DNA from: a virus
Direction: 5' to 3' (one strand)
Length of the DNA: 28,933 bases
Virus record (IMG/VR): IMGVR_UViG_3300040751_000902
Coordinates: 1-28,933 of that record
Part shown: one piece after another, positions 13,165-21,831 of the stretch
How the letters are laid out: each line of letters opens with the position of its first letter
Position numbering within the stretch: position 1 is the stretch's first letter
Program-made: the position numbers and the translations under genes
The notes under the pieces: generated by a model
Told to the model about the DNA's origin: nothing
Database searches by the model: none
What the model saw: the letters and a program-made list of their open reading frames with translations, nothing else

Positions 13165-14889
13165 TTAATATCCATTGTTTTGAGTATAAGTTGTGCTAAC
13201 ACTAAAAAGTTGTTTTTCCCCTCCAGGATTTGTAAGTTGATCTGTAATCATAGTTATGTTAGTGTAAAACCCTTTTATTCCAGATATAGAGTTTCCAAAA
13301 ATAACCTCATCTTGTCTAGAGCCTGAGTTATTAACTATGTTAGCTACATATTTGTTTTCTTTTCTATTAAAACCAGAATAATATTTATTTATAAATGATG
13401 GATTAGGTGTTCCAAAAACAGCATTATAATTTGATCTAGTTACATATAAGTTAAAAAATAGTTGCGTGTTTATTGTTATATTTAAGTTTTGGTTTGTAGT
13501 TAAAACCTTTGTAGTTGTATCATAATTGACAACTGTAGTTCCTGAGTCAACACCTTCGCCACTAACAATAGCTCCTGCAGGTATAATTACACCACTGCTA
13601 ATTCCCTGAGTTCCAGATAGCCCTGTTAAAACTACAGTCGTTGTAGTTGAAGCCGCTGTAGCTATAGCTTTAGACTGTACAACAGTATATTCTCCTTCAT
13701 AATAGCTAGGTATTTGTGCGCTTTGATCAAACACTTGTCTCCACTCTTGTAAAGACACTGAAAAATCATCACCCACTGGATCTGAAGACATACCTAAGTT
13801 GTTTATTTTCCAACCGTTACTTCCTTCGTAACCTATAGTCATAAAAGATTTAGACACTGTTGGATTGTCGTTAACAATAAAGCTTACGCTACTATCGTTG
13901 TTTATACCATAAAAACTAGATCTTGGAACAGTAGAATTTGAATTAGAATTTGATCTATAATGCTCCCATACTTTTCCGCCATTTATACTATAAAAATTAT
14001 CTCTTAAGCTAAACATTTGCTCTGGTTGATAGTCAAATAAACTAACCCAACCATTGTAAGCGCTATCGTATGATAGTGTGTGATAATTTTCTGCGTCGTA
14101 ATTGTTTACTGGGTTTTTTCTAAGAGAAACAACGTACTGCTTGTTATGTATATCAAAACCACCAGTAACATAACCCTCAGAAAAAGAACTGTCTATAGAC
14201 TGCAAATTAGTTCTAAAGAAGTTTTTCATGCCAAATGAAGATATTTCATTTAAACCACTTCTACCTAGCTCAAGAATAACATTTTTATTTTTATCAGCAA
14301 AATAAATATTATATCCGTACTGAGCAAAACTTTCTGGGTTTTTACTTATACCATACTCGCCAGTATATGGTTGTAAAACTCCTATAACTAAATTACTAGC
14401 AGTAACAGCTCCACCGCCTTCTGCTGAGTATATAGCGTCTTTATCTATTAATGCTCTACTAACCTTTAATTCTTGAAATACGTTTAAGTTAGTATCAGAA
14501 GCGTAAAGTTTCTGTATAGAGCCATTAGATGGATCAGCAGATTTAGTTATGTCTTCTCCTATAGAAAAAACGTTAGTATCGTTTATACCTGTTCTAGAGT
14601 TAAATATACCAGAGTATATCATTGAACTGCTTAAAAAAGAAGCCCTAGGATCATCTTCAACTAAGTACGCTTTAACTCCAAAATCTACAGAAGTGTTATT
14701 ATAACCACCTCTTATTCTAGACTCTTCAATAACCCAATCATTATCGTCGATGCCACTAGGCCCAACTTCATAACCTCCAATTGAATTAGGTATTCCTCTA
14801 GAGCCATTCCATATTGGCATTTCTGAATTATTATTAGTTTTATTCAGAATATATGTGTTAAAGTATTTTACCTCTATTACAGCACCCAT
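13165..14889 (-). CDS. Tail/nozzle-associated structural protein (574 aa)
   Basis: A beta-rich protein with propeller-like repeats: YIYFADKNKN-like strands (YNIYFADKNKNVILELG), GGFDIHNKQYVVSLRK, SYDSAYNGWVSLFDY and NFYSINGGKVWEHY, a pattern seen in nozzle or tail-hub proteins of podoviruses. Residues about 400-481 hold a beta module like those in the 1609-aa protein (TTTVVLTGLSG then GAIVSGEGVDSGT then VLTTNQNL). It begins 27 nt after the 1609-aa gene. Because the upstream protein has the start of such a propeller and this one has the FDIHN/YNGW part, the two may together form what is one long chain in other phages. Exact place in the tail is uncertain. Confidence 0.7.
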   Translation of the reverse strand: MGAVIEVKYFNTYILNKTNNNSEMPIWNGSRGIPNSIGGYEVGPSGIDDNDWVIEESRIRGGYNNTSVDFGVKAYLVEDDPRASFLSSSMIYSGIFNSRTGINDTNVFSIGEDITKSADPSNGSIQKLYASDTNLNVFQELKVSRALIDKDAIYSAEGGGAVTASNLVIGVLQPYTGEYGISKNPESFAQYGYNIYFADKNKNVILELGRSGLNEISSFGMKNFFRTNLQSIDSSFSEGYVTGGFDIHNKQYVVSLRKNPVNNYDAENYHTLSYDSAYNGWVSLFDYQPEQMFSLRDNFYSINGGKVWEHYRSNSNSNSTVPRSSFYGINNDSSVSFIVNDNPTVSKSFMTIGYEGSNGWKINNLGMSSDPVGDDFSVSLQEWRQVFDQSAQIPSYYEGEYTVVQSKAIATAASTTTTVVLTGLSGTQGISSGVIIPAGAIVSGEGVDSGTTVVNYDTTTKVLTTNQNLNITINTQLFFNLYVTRSNYNAVFGTPNPSFINKYYSGFNRKENKYVANIVNNSGSRQDEVIFGNSISGIKGFYTNITMITDQLTNPGGEKQLFSVSTTYTQNNGY

Positions 14890-14916
14890 ATTTAATTATT
14901 ATTACTTATTTTTTTA

Positions 14917-17900
14917 TTAAGTTACTACACCCCAAGTGTATTGATCAAGCCAAAATTGACTAGCATTAGCACCGCTTATTTCTAAAACACCACCATTAGC
15001 TACCAATATTGTTCCATTGCTATCAGCATATGGAGAAACTCTAGCTGTCATACCCGGCACACAATATCCCGGAGCTCCTAATGGATTAAAATTACATTCA
15101 GCAGGAGTAGCGTCAACAGCATAAGGATATCCACTTGGAAAAGGATATATTTGTGAAAACCTACAACTTTGAGAACTACCACCTCCATTGTACCACTCGT
15201 TGAAAGCGACTTCTTCAGTAGTACCAAACTTTAGTTGATGTATATCTGTATTTTTATTTGCAAAATCAATTTGCAAAACATTATTTTCATCAGCTAATGT
15301 ACTTACTAAATTAAAATTTGGATTGTAAGTATTAGAGTAACCAACAGGTGAATTTCCGTTTTGACCAGAGTTATAAGAACCTATCATAGCGAGCCAACTT
15401 GGAACACTAAAAGGCCCATTAAATATGTACCAACCTAAAGACTCTGGAGGCCCACTAGTTACTTCAAAGTATGTTACAAACTGATAAGCTTTAGGATATG
15501 TAGAACCTGATCTCTGTATTGGCGAATCAGGTGGAAAATTTAAATCTCTAGTTAAAACTATTTTTTGATAAACGTCTCCTACTGTAACTCCTCCGTTCAA
15601 AATTATATCCACGGTATCAGCATCGTTAACTCCACCAGCGTCTTGAACTTGTATTGTTAAATAATAAGTATCTACAGGTAGTGTTCCTTGTTCGTTATTA
15701 TATAAAGACCAAACAGCATTACCACTTCCGTCAACTGTATACTCGTAAGGAATTATAAAGAAATCTACGTCGTTTCCAGCTGAATTTGTTTGAGATATTA
15801 TTGTACAATCTGAGTTGTTGAAAATACTAGATAAATTAGAATTAGCACTTCCGTTTTCAGCTGTTATTGTAGTTATTAAGGAGGTGTTTGCAGTTACATT
15901 AAATGTTTGATTCTGAGTTGGTAATGATATGGTTGGCGCGACATTACTTAAAATCGCTTCAAAAGTAAAATCAGTTTCTAAATCATTAACAGTAGCTCTA
16001 AGCAAAAAGTTAAAAACTCTAGTATTTGGAGAGTAATTATAGAATATAGTGTCAAAATAAGCTTGTGTTATTTCAATGTTCCAAATATTATTAGAAGCTA
16101 TTTGTATTAAATTAAAATAACTAGAAACTTCTTGACCTTCATTGTCAAAAACATTTATTATAGATAACGTTTCTTGTATATCTGATATTGGTACTATTTG
16201 ACCAAAATTGTCTAATATGTTAAAAGGCGCTGAAAAAATTTCACCTCCATTAGCTAATCCTTCACTAAACGCAGACGAATTAAGAGAGCTTAGAGTAGCA
16301 GCTCCAGAAGAAGCATTTATAACAGCATTGTTTAAATCTGATATTAAACCGGTTGTAGATGACTCCCAAAATATATCCAACAAGCTTTCAACTGGTTCTG
16401 TTTCGTAAACAGCTAAATACTGTATGCCAGGCGTTGCGTTACTTACGATGTTTATGTTTTGGTCAAAAACTACAGTAACCGGTTTATTAACCTTTATTCT
16501 AGGGGGATTATATATTTCTAAAGCAACTCCATTGCCAATACTTACTGTATTGCTTAGTGTTAAAACTGGATTTGTACTACCTGTTGTTATGTCTGTTATT
16601 ACTGTCCCTGATGGTATAGTAGTAGAGCTTGATGGATCGACCACTAGATCACCTATTGTTACAGCTGAAGAAGCCCCAACACCGATAGAGTTTACTTCAA
16701 TTTCATTGCTTATAGAGGCTGCTTGCGTTGTAAGTGTTGCTGGCGATATTGGCCAAGCTAGTTGTTTGTCGGTAAAACCCGGTGTTTCAATAATCAAATC
16801 GTCTGGAAATCCTGATCCTAAAACCTTGTCACCAACCGTTATAGTCGAAGTGATTGATTGATCAGGTACCAAACTACTTAAAAGTATTATATCTGTAGTA
16901 CTATTTTTAGCTGCTTTAACGCTTACCGTGTTGTAATTGGTGGTTGATGTTTGCCCTATTTTACTATGTGTGTTTATTCTAGCTATTAAAGGGTTTGACT
17001 CTACGTCATAAAACTGTGGAAAATAATCAGGTCTAGGCGCGTCGTCTCCTCTAGGATTATAATCAAACAAATCATTAACAGTAGATATAGTAGAAACTAC
17101 ATCATTAAATCTTTCTGGATAATACTGCTTATTACTACTGCCTAGGTCTGTCGATGGAATTATTGGATTACTTGTATTTTCAACTCTTCCAAACAATCGC
17201 ACAGAACTTCTAAATTGTTTTTGGTCGGGACCAACTTCACTTAAATCTCTAGGAACTTTATTTATATTGTCATTTATTAATACAGCGTGAGATGTACTAC
17301 CTAGTTCTAGCGTTTGACTAGAAGGATAAGAAGCCATTATTCCAGGTAGATAAACGTTATAATACTCTTGTTCTGTTTGTTTTACTACTATTTTATATGA
17401 ATACCACCCCAAAGGATTGTATTGAATAGAAGTAGAGTCTCCGTTGTATATTCCAGGTGTTCCAATATTAAAGTTTCTAGCTGAAGATATAGCTTGATTA
17501 AACAAAAGCTTTATTGAATCCCCTGGCCATTGAGAAGGTGGAATTGATGGGTCTATATAAGGTGAGTATATTGTAGAACCTGAATAACTAACGCCGTTAA
17601 CAGTTATAGTGTCTTTATTATTAGATAAAATTACAGAAGAACTTCTACCATATCTATCTGACAAAACAACTCCAACTTGATAATTTCTATTAGTTTTAAC
17701 GCTGTGATTAGGGTATTCTATAATACTACTGGTTTGCGTTGTGTCAGCACCTGGTTCGAAAAAAATAATACTAGAATTTGTTAAAGCTGTAACGCTTTCG
17801 CTTAAAACTACAATGTAATTTCCGCCGCTAGCGGTTATAGAAACAACCTGCGTATTTTCTGGTATTATACCGGATCCAGAAATTAATGTAACAAAATCAC

Positions 17901-19746
17901 CAACATTAGGTAAGTTTAAACCAGCTTTTATAGTTATAGTAGTTCCAGTAAAAGTTCCTTGTACTTGCGCTGTTGTTGTTTTTAAATCAAAATTAGATTT
18001 TTGAGAAACAGAAACGTTATAGTTTAAAAATTCTGGCGGTGTGTGTTTATCTTGAAAATTACCATATATAACTCTATTACCACTTATTTCTTGAGCTAAA
18101 GCTTTAACGGGGACTTTGTCATAAACTCTAATTATATCAGCTTCTGGTAAGGTTTTATATGGTTTTTTTGACTGATAATCAAAAACAAAATAATCTGGAT
18201 TATTTACATTTAAAATAACATCATCTACTAAAGTTTGGGCTATATCTACCGTTATATCTCCACCGCTAGATGGGTTGTTAGGATCTGTAGGATCAAAAGC
18301 TGTTACTACGGGCTTACCTATTATGCCAAAGCCAGTGACTAAAGCTCCGATCTTAACACCACCAAGTATATTGTCGATGGCTATAGTTGTGCTAGAAGTA
18401 GTAGCTCCATTAACTGTAACTGTAGCAGCGTGATTTTCTATATCTATTATTGGTATATTATCTATAACCTTAACAGAAGTTCCATCTGACTCTTTATATA
18501 ATATTTCTAGTTCTTCTATACCGAGCTGTTGTTTTAAATTGTAGTTTTTAAAAGGTAAAGGTATATTTAATTTTACACTATTAACCTTGTTTTGCATAAA
18601 AGAAACAATGGTACTTCTATAAGCGTTGTCTTGGTCTTCTATTTCTTGTAAGTTATCTTTCTTTACATTTAAAAAATAACCGTCTTGTTCTGGTATAAAA
18701 GTTGATTGAGTAAAAGGAGCTAGTAAAGAGTACTCGTTATCTTCGTATTTAAATCTATAACTAAATCTAACAAATTTGTCTTTTAAAAAATCAGGGTCTC
18801 CAGCGAATTTTGGATTATAGTACGGATTTGGATTTAACACAACGTCACTAATTGTTGTCAAGTCTGGAAAAGAAGCTCCTACAATAACAAAAGTCCAGAC
18901 AGCGGTTGCTGAATCATAAGTTGCTGTGCTAAGTGTAGCACCTGATAATACTTGTATTTCACCTGTAACTGGATCTGTGTAACCTATCTTTGCAGCTGAA
19001 GGGTATTCAGCACTTGGCAAGACTATATCCCCTTTGAAAGAGTTTACGTCAACAGTAAATGATCCCGCAGAAACGCTTGAGTTTACTTTACCAAAACCAC
19101 CGTTTGGGTAGCTTTTAGAAACTACATCTTTCATTGATGATTCATAGTCACCAGCGTTAGTAGATAAATAGCTTTCTTCAAACAAGTCAATACATTGGTA
19201 AGGGTTGTATTTAGCTACAGATATTTTATCTTCTGTATTGTAATAATTAGGATTTGAAACAGCTTTTTCTATATTTATTTTTCTGGGTTGATTTCTATTG
19301 TCAGTCCAAAAAAGTAAATTTTCTAAAACATTAACACCGTGTATTGGATTTTTTTTTGAAAAATTAAGAAAAGCTCCTTGAACTAATATATTAGCATTCT
19401 GTGATAAAGTATTATATTTTATTATAAAATGATTATCTAATGGATCGTAGTAGTAAGGCTTTTGTCCTCCCAGCAACCCGTCCCAGTCAGTGAAAAATAA
19501 ATACATATCATTTGTTTCGTCACTAACACAGTGTCCTATGCAATACAAGTTGTTAACCCCTGTTAAAGTTTGTATATTTAAAATATCTGTATTACCTAGT
19601 ATGTTTTCTAAAGATCCAGCGTTTTGGCTTTCAGATGCGCTAACTTGAACGTTTTTAGCTGTTCTATACGTGCCTTTTGGCATTAGACGAGCGTCCAAGT
19701 CTTGATTCATCTTGGACTTTAAAAATGTATTTAAAGATTTAGCCAT
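14917..19746 (-). CDS. Large tail nozzle protein with inserted beta modules and cadherin-like region (1609 aa)
   Basis: The N-terminus (KMNQDLDARLMPKGTYRTAK, then GSLENILGN and YLFFTDW) resembles the propeller entry of podoviral nozzle proteins (P22 gp10/T7 gp12 role: the tail tube below the adaptor). Conserved-looking blocks include FVRFSYRFKYED, LSDRYGRSSSVILS, YPERFNDVV, ESNPLIARINT and YETEPVESLLDIFWE. At least four beta modules of about 65-80 residues are inserted (residues about 437-515, 587-664, 939-1004, 1003-1082). Residues about 1264-1383 look cadherin/Ig-like (APTISLPTQNQTF to YLTIQVQDAGGVNDAD). The last 220 residues are aromatic, glycine-rich and hold three cysteines (QSCRF, AECNF, GYCVPG), possibly a receptor-binding tip. 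It is about twice the length of T7 gp12, and no separate fibre gene is visible in this window. Confidence 0.8.
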   Translation of the reverse strand: MAKSLNTFLKSKMNQDLDARLMPKGTYRTAKNVQVSASESQNAGSLENILGNTDILNIQTLTGVNNLYCIGHCVSDETNDMYLFFTDWDGLLGGQKPYYYDPLDNHFIIKYNTLSQNANILVQGAFLNFSKKNPIHGVNVLENLLFWTDNRNQPRKINIEKAVSNPNYYNTEDKISVAKYNPYQCIDLFEESYLSTNAGDYESSMKDVVSKSYPNGGFGKVNSSVSAGSFTVDVNSFKGDIVLPSAEYPSAAKIGYTDPVTGEIQVLSGATLSTATYDSATAVWTFVIVGASFPDLTTISDVVLNPNPYYNPKFAGDPDFLKDKFVRFSYRFKYEDNEYSLLAPFTQSTFIPEQDGYFLNVKKDNLQEIEDQDNAYRSTIVSFMQNKVNSVKLNIPLPFKNYNLKQQLGIEELEILYKESDGTSVKVIDNIPIIDIENHAATVTVNGATTSSTTIAIDNILGGVKIGALVTGFGIIGKPVVTAFDPTDPNNPSSGGDITVDIAQTLVDDVILNVNNPDYFVFDYQSKKPYKTLPEADIIRVYDKVPVKALAQEISGNRVIYGNFQDKHTPPEFLNYNVSVSQKSNFDLKTTTAQVQGTFTGTTITIKAGLNLPNVGDFVTLISGSGIIPENTQVVSITASGGNYIVVLSESVTALTNSSIIFFEPGADTTQTSSIIEYPNHSVKTNRNYQVGVVLSDRYGRSSSVILSNNKDTITVNGVSYSGSTIYSPYIDPSIPPSQWPGDSIKLLFNQAISSARNFNIGTPGIYNGDSTSIQYNPLGWYSYKIVVKQTEQEYYNVYLPGIMASYPSSQTLELGSTSHAVLINDNINKVPRDLSEVGPDQKQFRSSVRLFGRVENTSNPIIPSTDLGSSNKQYYPERFNDVVSTISTVNDLFDYNPRGDDAPRPDYFPQFYDVESNPLIARINTHSKIGQTSTTNYNTVSVKAAKNSTTDIILLSSLVPDQSITSTITVGDKVLGSGFPDDLIIETPGFTDKQLAWPISPATLTTQAASISNEIEVNSIGVGASSAVTIGDLVVDPSSSTTIPSGTVITDITTGSTNPVLTLSNTVSIGNGVALEIYNPPRIKVNKPVTVVFDQNINIVSNATPGIQYLAVYETEPVESLLDIFWESSTTGLISDLNNAVINASSGAATLSSLNSSAFSEGLANGGEIFSAPFNILDNFGQIVPISDIQETLSIINVFDNEGQEVSSYFNLIQIASNNIWNIEITQAYFDTIFYNYSPNTRVFNFLLRATVNDLETDFTFEAILSNVAPTISLPTQNQTFNVTANTSLITTITAENGSANSNLSSIFNNSDCTIISQTNSAGNDVDFFIIPYEYTVDGSGNAVWSLYNNEQGTLPVDTYYLTIQVQDAGGVNDADTVDIILNGGVTVGDVYQKIVLTRDLNFPPDSPIQRSGSTYPKAYQFVTYFEVTSGPPESLGWYIFNGPFSVPSWLAMIGSYNSGQNGNSPVGYSNTYNPNFNLVSTLADENNVLQIDFANKNTDIHQLKFGTTEEVAFNEWYNGGGSSQSCRFSQIYPFPSGYPYAVDATPAECNFNPLGAPGYCVPGMTARVSPYADSNGTILVANGGVLEISGANASQFWLDQYTWGVVT
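16500..18431 (-). repeat. Repeated beta modules in the nozzle protein (4 degenerate copies; a fifth at about 13447-13690)
   Basis: Copies at about 18205-18431, 17755-17985, 16735-16930 and 16500-16737 share the plan T-S/T-T-x-I-x-hydrophobic, then (V/I)GDxV or (V/I)GAxV, then a GxGI/GSGF turn, then (T/P)-x-V-x-x-I, and end in a VxLS or VDIA strand. The fifth copy lies in the 574-aa protein. The copies are too diverged to align at DNA level by eye, so they are old duplications or independent acquisitions of a common phage surface module. Confidence 0.6.
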
Positions 19747-19752
19747 TAAATT

Positions 19753-20976
19753 TTAGTGTTTTATCCATTTAGACTTACCTCTCATAACTTGAACTATTTC
19801 AGTAAGTTTTATATTTGATAATCTAATTTTTGCGTTTCTAAGTTTAGAGCTTTTATCTCTTCTAAGTCTTTGAACTAAATACTCAGGTTGATTAGCTCTT
19901 GTGGATACAATATAGTGCAGTATAGAGGCATATAGTGCTTCTTCTGCTAGCTTAGGAACTTTAGTGTCTTTATCATAAGCTAAACCATCAGATATGTATT
20001 CTAGTACAATTAGTCTGTCTACCATGTCACTAGAAAAAGATATCTTACCTTCTCTATCATCTATAGTAAAATAACCGTTAATATTAGCATATTGAGGATC
20101 TGTTCCGTAGAATTGACCTAAGTTCCAGTTACCATTATAACCATATGCTTCGCTAAAATAAGCCCAATCATCTAAGTCAAAATTATTATTTAAAACATCG
20201 ATGTTCATGCTATCAAACCTTTCTTTTGTCAAAGAAGTTCCTTCTATGTTTTCACCAAAGTTGTCTTGAGTAGGAATACCTTTATTATCTTGAATAGGCG
20301 TGTTATACGGTATTGTAGTTAAATTATTTGTAGGAAATATAGGTCTTTTAACGCCATACTTGTCTATCCAAGATAATTTAACATAATTAACGTAGTCTTG
20401 TGGTAGCACTATATTTAAGCTAGGTGGTATTGTTAGCTCTTGAGACTTAATACTTTTTAATGTATCATAACTAAACTCCTGTAAAGATCTTTTTGCAAAA
20501 AATAATACATCAGATTTTTTAGCTGTCTGAATTATTTTACCATCACCAACATAACCAACCATGAAGTTATCTATAGCATCACTCAGCGTTATATAACTAT
20601 ATCCTCCGTAATTATTTTCTACTGTATCACCTAAAGCTTCTTCTGATTGGGTGTTAGCATAATTACCACCATCTAACTTTTCAAGCTGTACAACTAAAAA
20701 TATATCAGCAGCTAACGCATCTGTTATTGTTATAGCATTATTGCTCAATGTATAAGCGCTAGTGTATTCGCTCCAAGAACCAGGTAAGCCCGTAGTGCTT
20801 GTGTATATCTTAAAATTATTTAAAGTGTAATCTACTTCATTTGGATCATAGCTGCCTAAAACTAAATCTGTATTAAATGTAGTAGTGAACACTTGACCAG
20901 CATCTCCATCAGAGTTCCCTCTAAAGCCTTGAGCGCCTTGATAATATTGTTGGTTTGTTTCTGTAACTAAACTCAT
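19753..20976 (-). CDS. Tail adaptor / tail tubular protein A-like with N-terminal beta domain (407 aa)
   Basis: The core from about residue 125 (EEALGDTVENNYG, then KRSLQEFSYDTLKSIKSQEL, IPPSLNIVLPQDYVNYVKLS) and the C-terminal helices (LAEEALYASILHYIVSTRAN, then a basic tail) have the helical-bundle look of portal-bound adaptors (T7 gp11/P22 gp4), which join portal and nozzle. Residues about 25-115 form an extra beta-rich domain (FNTDLVLGSYDPNEVDYTL, YTLSNNAITITDAL, FLVVQLEKLDGGNY) reminiscent of the N-terminal virion-binding part of T7-type tail fibres. It may serve as a docking platform for fibres. It is 4 nt downstream of the 260-aa gene and 6 nt upstream of the nozzle gene, the order expected for adaptor then nozzle. 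The N-terminal domain match is by pattern only. Confidence 0.75.
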   Translation of the reverse strand: MSLVTETNQQYYQGAQGFRGNSDGDAGQVFTTTFNTDLVLGSYDPNEVDYTLNNFKIYTSTTGLPGSWSEYTSAYTLSNNAITITDALAADIFLVVQLEKLDGGNYANTQSEEALGDTVENNYGGYSYITLSDAIDNFMVGYVGDGKIIQTAKKSDVLFFAKRSLQEFSYDTLKSIKSQELTIPPSLNIVLPQDYVNYVKLSWIDKYGVKRPIFPTNNLTTIPYNTPIQDNKGIPTQDNFGENIEGTSLTKERFDSMNIDVLNNNFDLDDWAYFSEAYGYNGNWNLGQFYGTDPQYANINGYFTIDDREGKISFSSDMVDRLIVLEYISDGLAYDKDTKVPKLAEEALYASILHYIVSTRANQPEYLVQRLRRDKSSKLRNAKIRLSNIKLTEIVQVMRGKSKWIKH

Positions 20977-20980
20977 TTAT

Positions 20981-21763
20981 TTAAGATTTTTCGTTAGCTT
21001 CAACTTTCGCAGCTTCTTGAGCAGCTGCTTGTATTATTGTTGGATCATTAATAACAACGCCTAAGTACTTTAATATACCTATAACTATATTTGTTTGTTC
21101 AGAGCTGTCTAAACTAAAATTTGTAGAGCTAGATTGATTATATATATATTGACCCTGTGATCCACCGGTAAATCCCCATATAGGTGGTGTTGGGTATTTT
21201 ATAGTATTAACCGTTATAGAGTCAGGAGTTGGAGAAGCAATAATAGAGTAACTAGGTGTTTCTATGGAAGTGTTCAAGCTATTATTGTAGTTATAATATA
21301 TAGGGTTTTTAGCAGTGGGTCTGGTTAGTTTTGAGTTATGTAATAATGTATATTCTTTTTTAGTGGTTTTTTGAGCTTGTGAATTTTGTGTAGGATTTCC
21401 ATTATATGTGCAAATAACTTCACCAATTAAATAAATACTAGAATTTAAAGATTGAGTAATAGGATCTACATCTGGATAAGTAAAGCTAATATTATTTGAG
21501 TCTAAAATAAAATTAACTTCCTGTATAAAAGGCGTTAATTTATAAGATAAATTGTCAAATATATTAAAAAATTCCGTGCTGTTTTGAGAATTATTTTGGT
21601 TTAATCTATTTATTTGATTTCCATCTGGAAAATAAGAGTTGAATATTTCAAGCTGCACTTGAGTACCTATACTATTAAACTCATCTGGTGGCGCATAACC
21701 TCTTTGTTCTTTGTTTAATATATACAAGACTGTTTGATATACTGTGTTTACGTTTACCGCCAT
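20981..21763 (-). CDS. Conserved structural protein, probable head-tail connector component (260 aa)
   Basis: The N-terminus VYQTVLYILNKEQRGYAPPD is a block I recall from marine podovirus structural regions without assigned function. The rest is Asn/Ser/Thr/Gln-rich and beta-prone (FILDSNNISFTYPDVD; IIASPTPDSITVNTIKYPTP) with an alanine-rich C-terminal helix (IIQAAAQEAAKVEA). It has no membrane span. It sits between the head-associated gene and the adaptor, after a hairpin at 21788-21809, so a connector, plug or tail-completion role is likely by position. The A/T-only leader (AAAAATATAAA before ATG) shows no Shine-Dalgarno. Confidence 0.65.
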   Translation of the reverse strand: MAVNVNTVYQTVLYILNKEQRGYAPPDEFNSIGTQVQLEIFNSYFPDGNQINRLNQNNSQNSTEFFNIFDNLSYKLTPFIQEVNFILDSNNISFTYPDVDPITQSLNSSIYLIGEVICTYNGNPTQNSQAQKTTKKEYTLLHNSKLTRPTAKNPIYYNYNNSLNTSIETPSYSIIASPTPDSITVNTIKYPTPPIWGFTGGSQGQYIYNQSSSTNFSLDSSEQTNIVIGILKYLGVVINDPTIIQAAAQEAAKVEANEKS

Positions 21764-21787
21764 TTTATATTTTTATTATAATATAGT

Positions 21788-21809
21788 GGAGACTACTTTC
21801 GTAGTCCCC
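21788..21809 (-). terminator. Perfect hairpin with GAAA tetraloop between head and connector genes
   Basis: On the minus-strand transcript GGGGACTAC pairs with GTAGTCTCC (nine pairs, one G-U) around a GAAA loop of the stable GNRA class. It lies 22 nt after the 276-aa gene and 24 nt before the 260-aa gene. The tail is AT-rich but not a U-run, so it may be a weak terminator, an RNA-stabilising 3' end or a processing site rather than a full stop. Confidence 0.6.
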
Positions 21810-21831
21810 ATCATATTAGTATCACTTGTTT

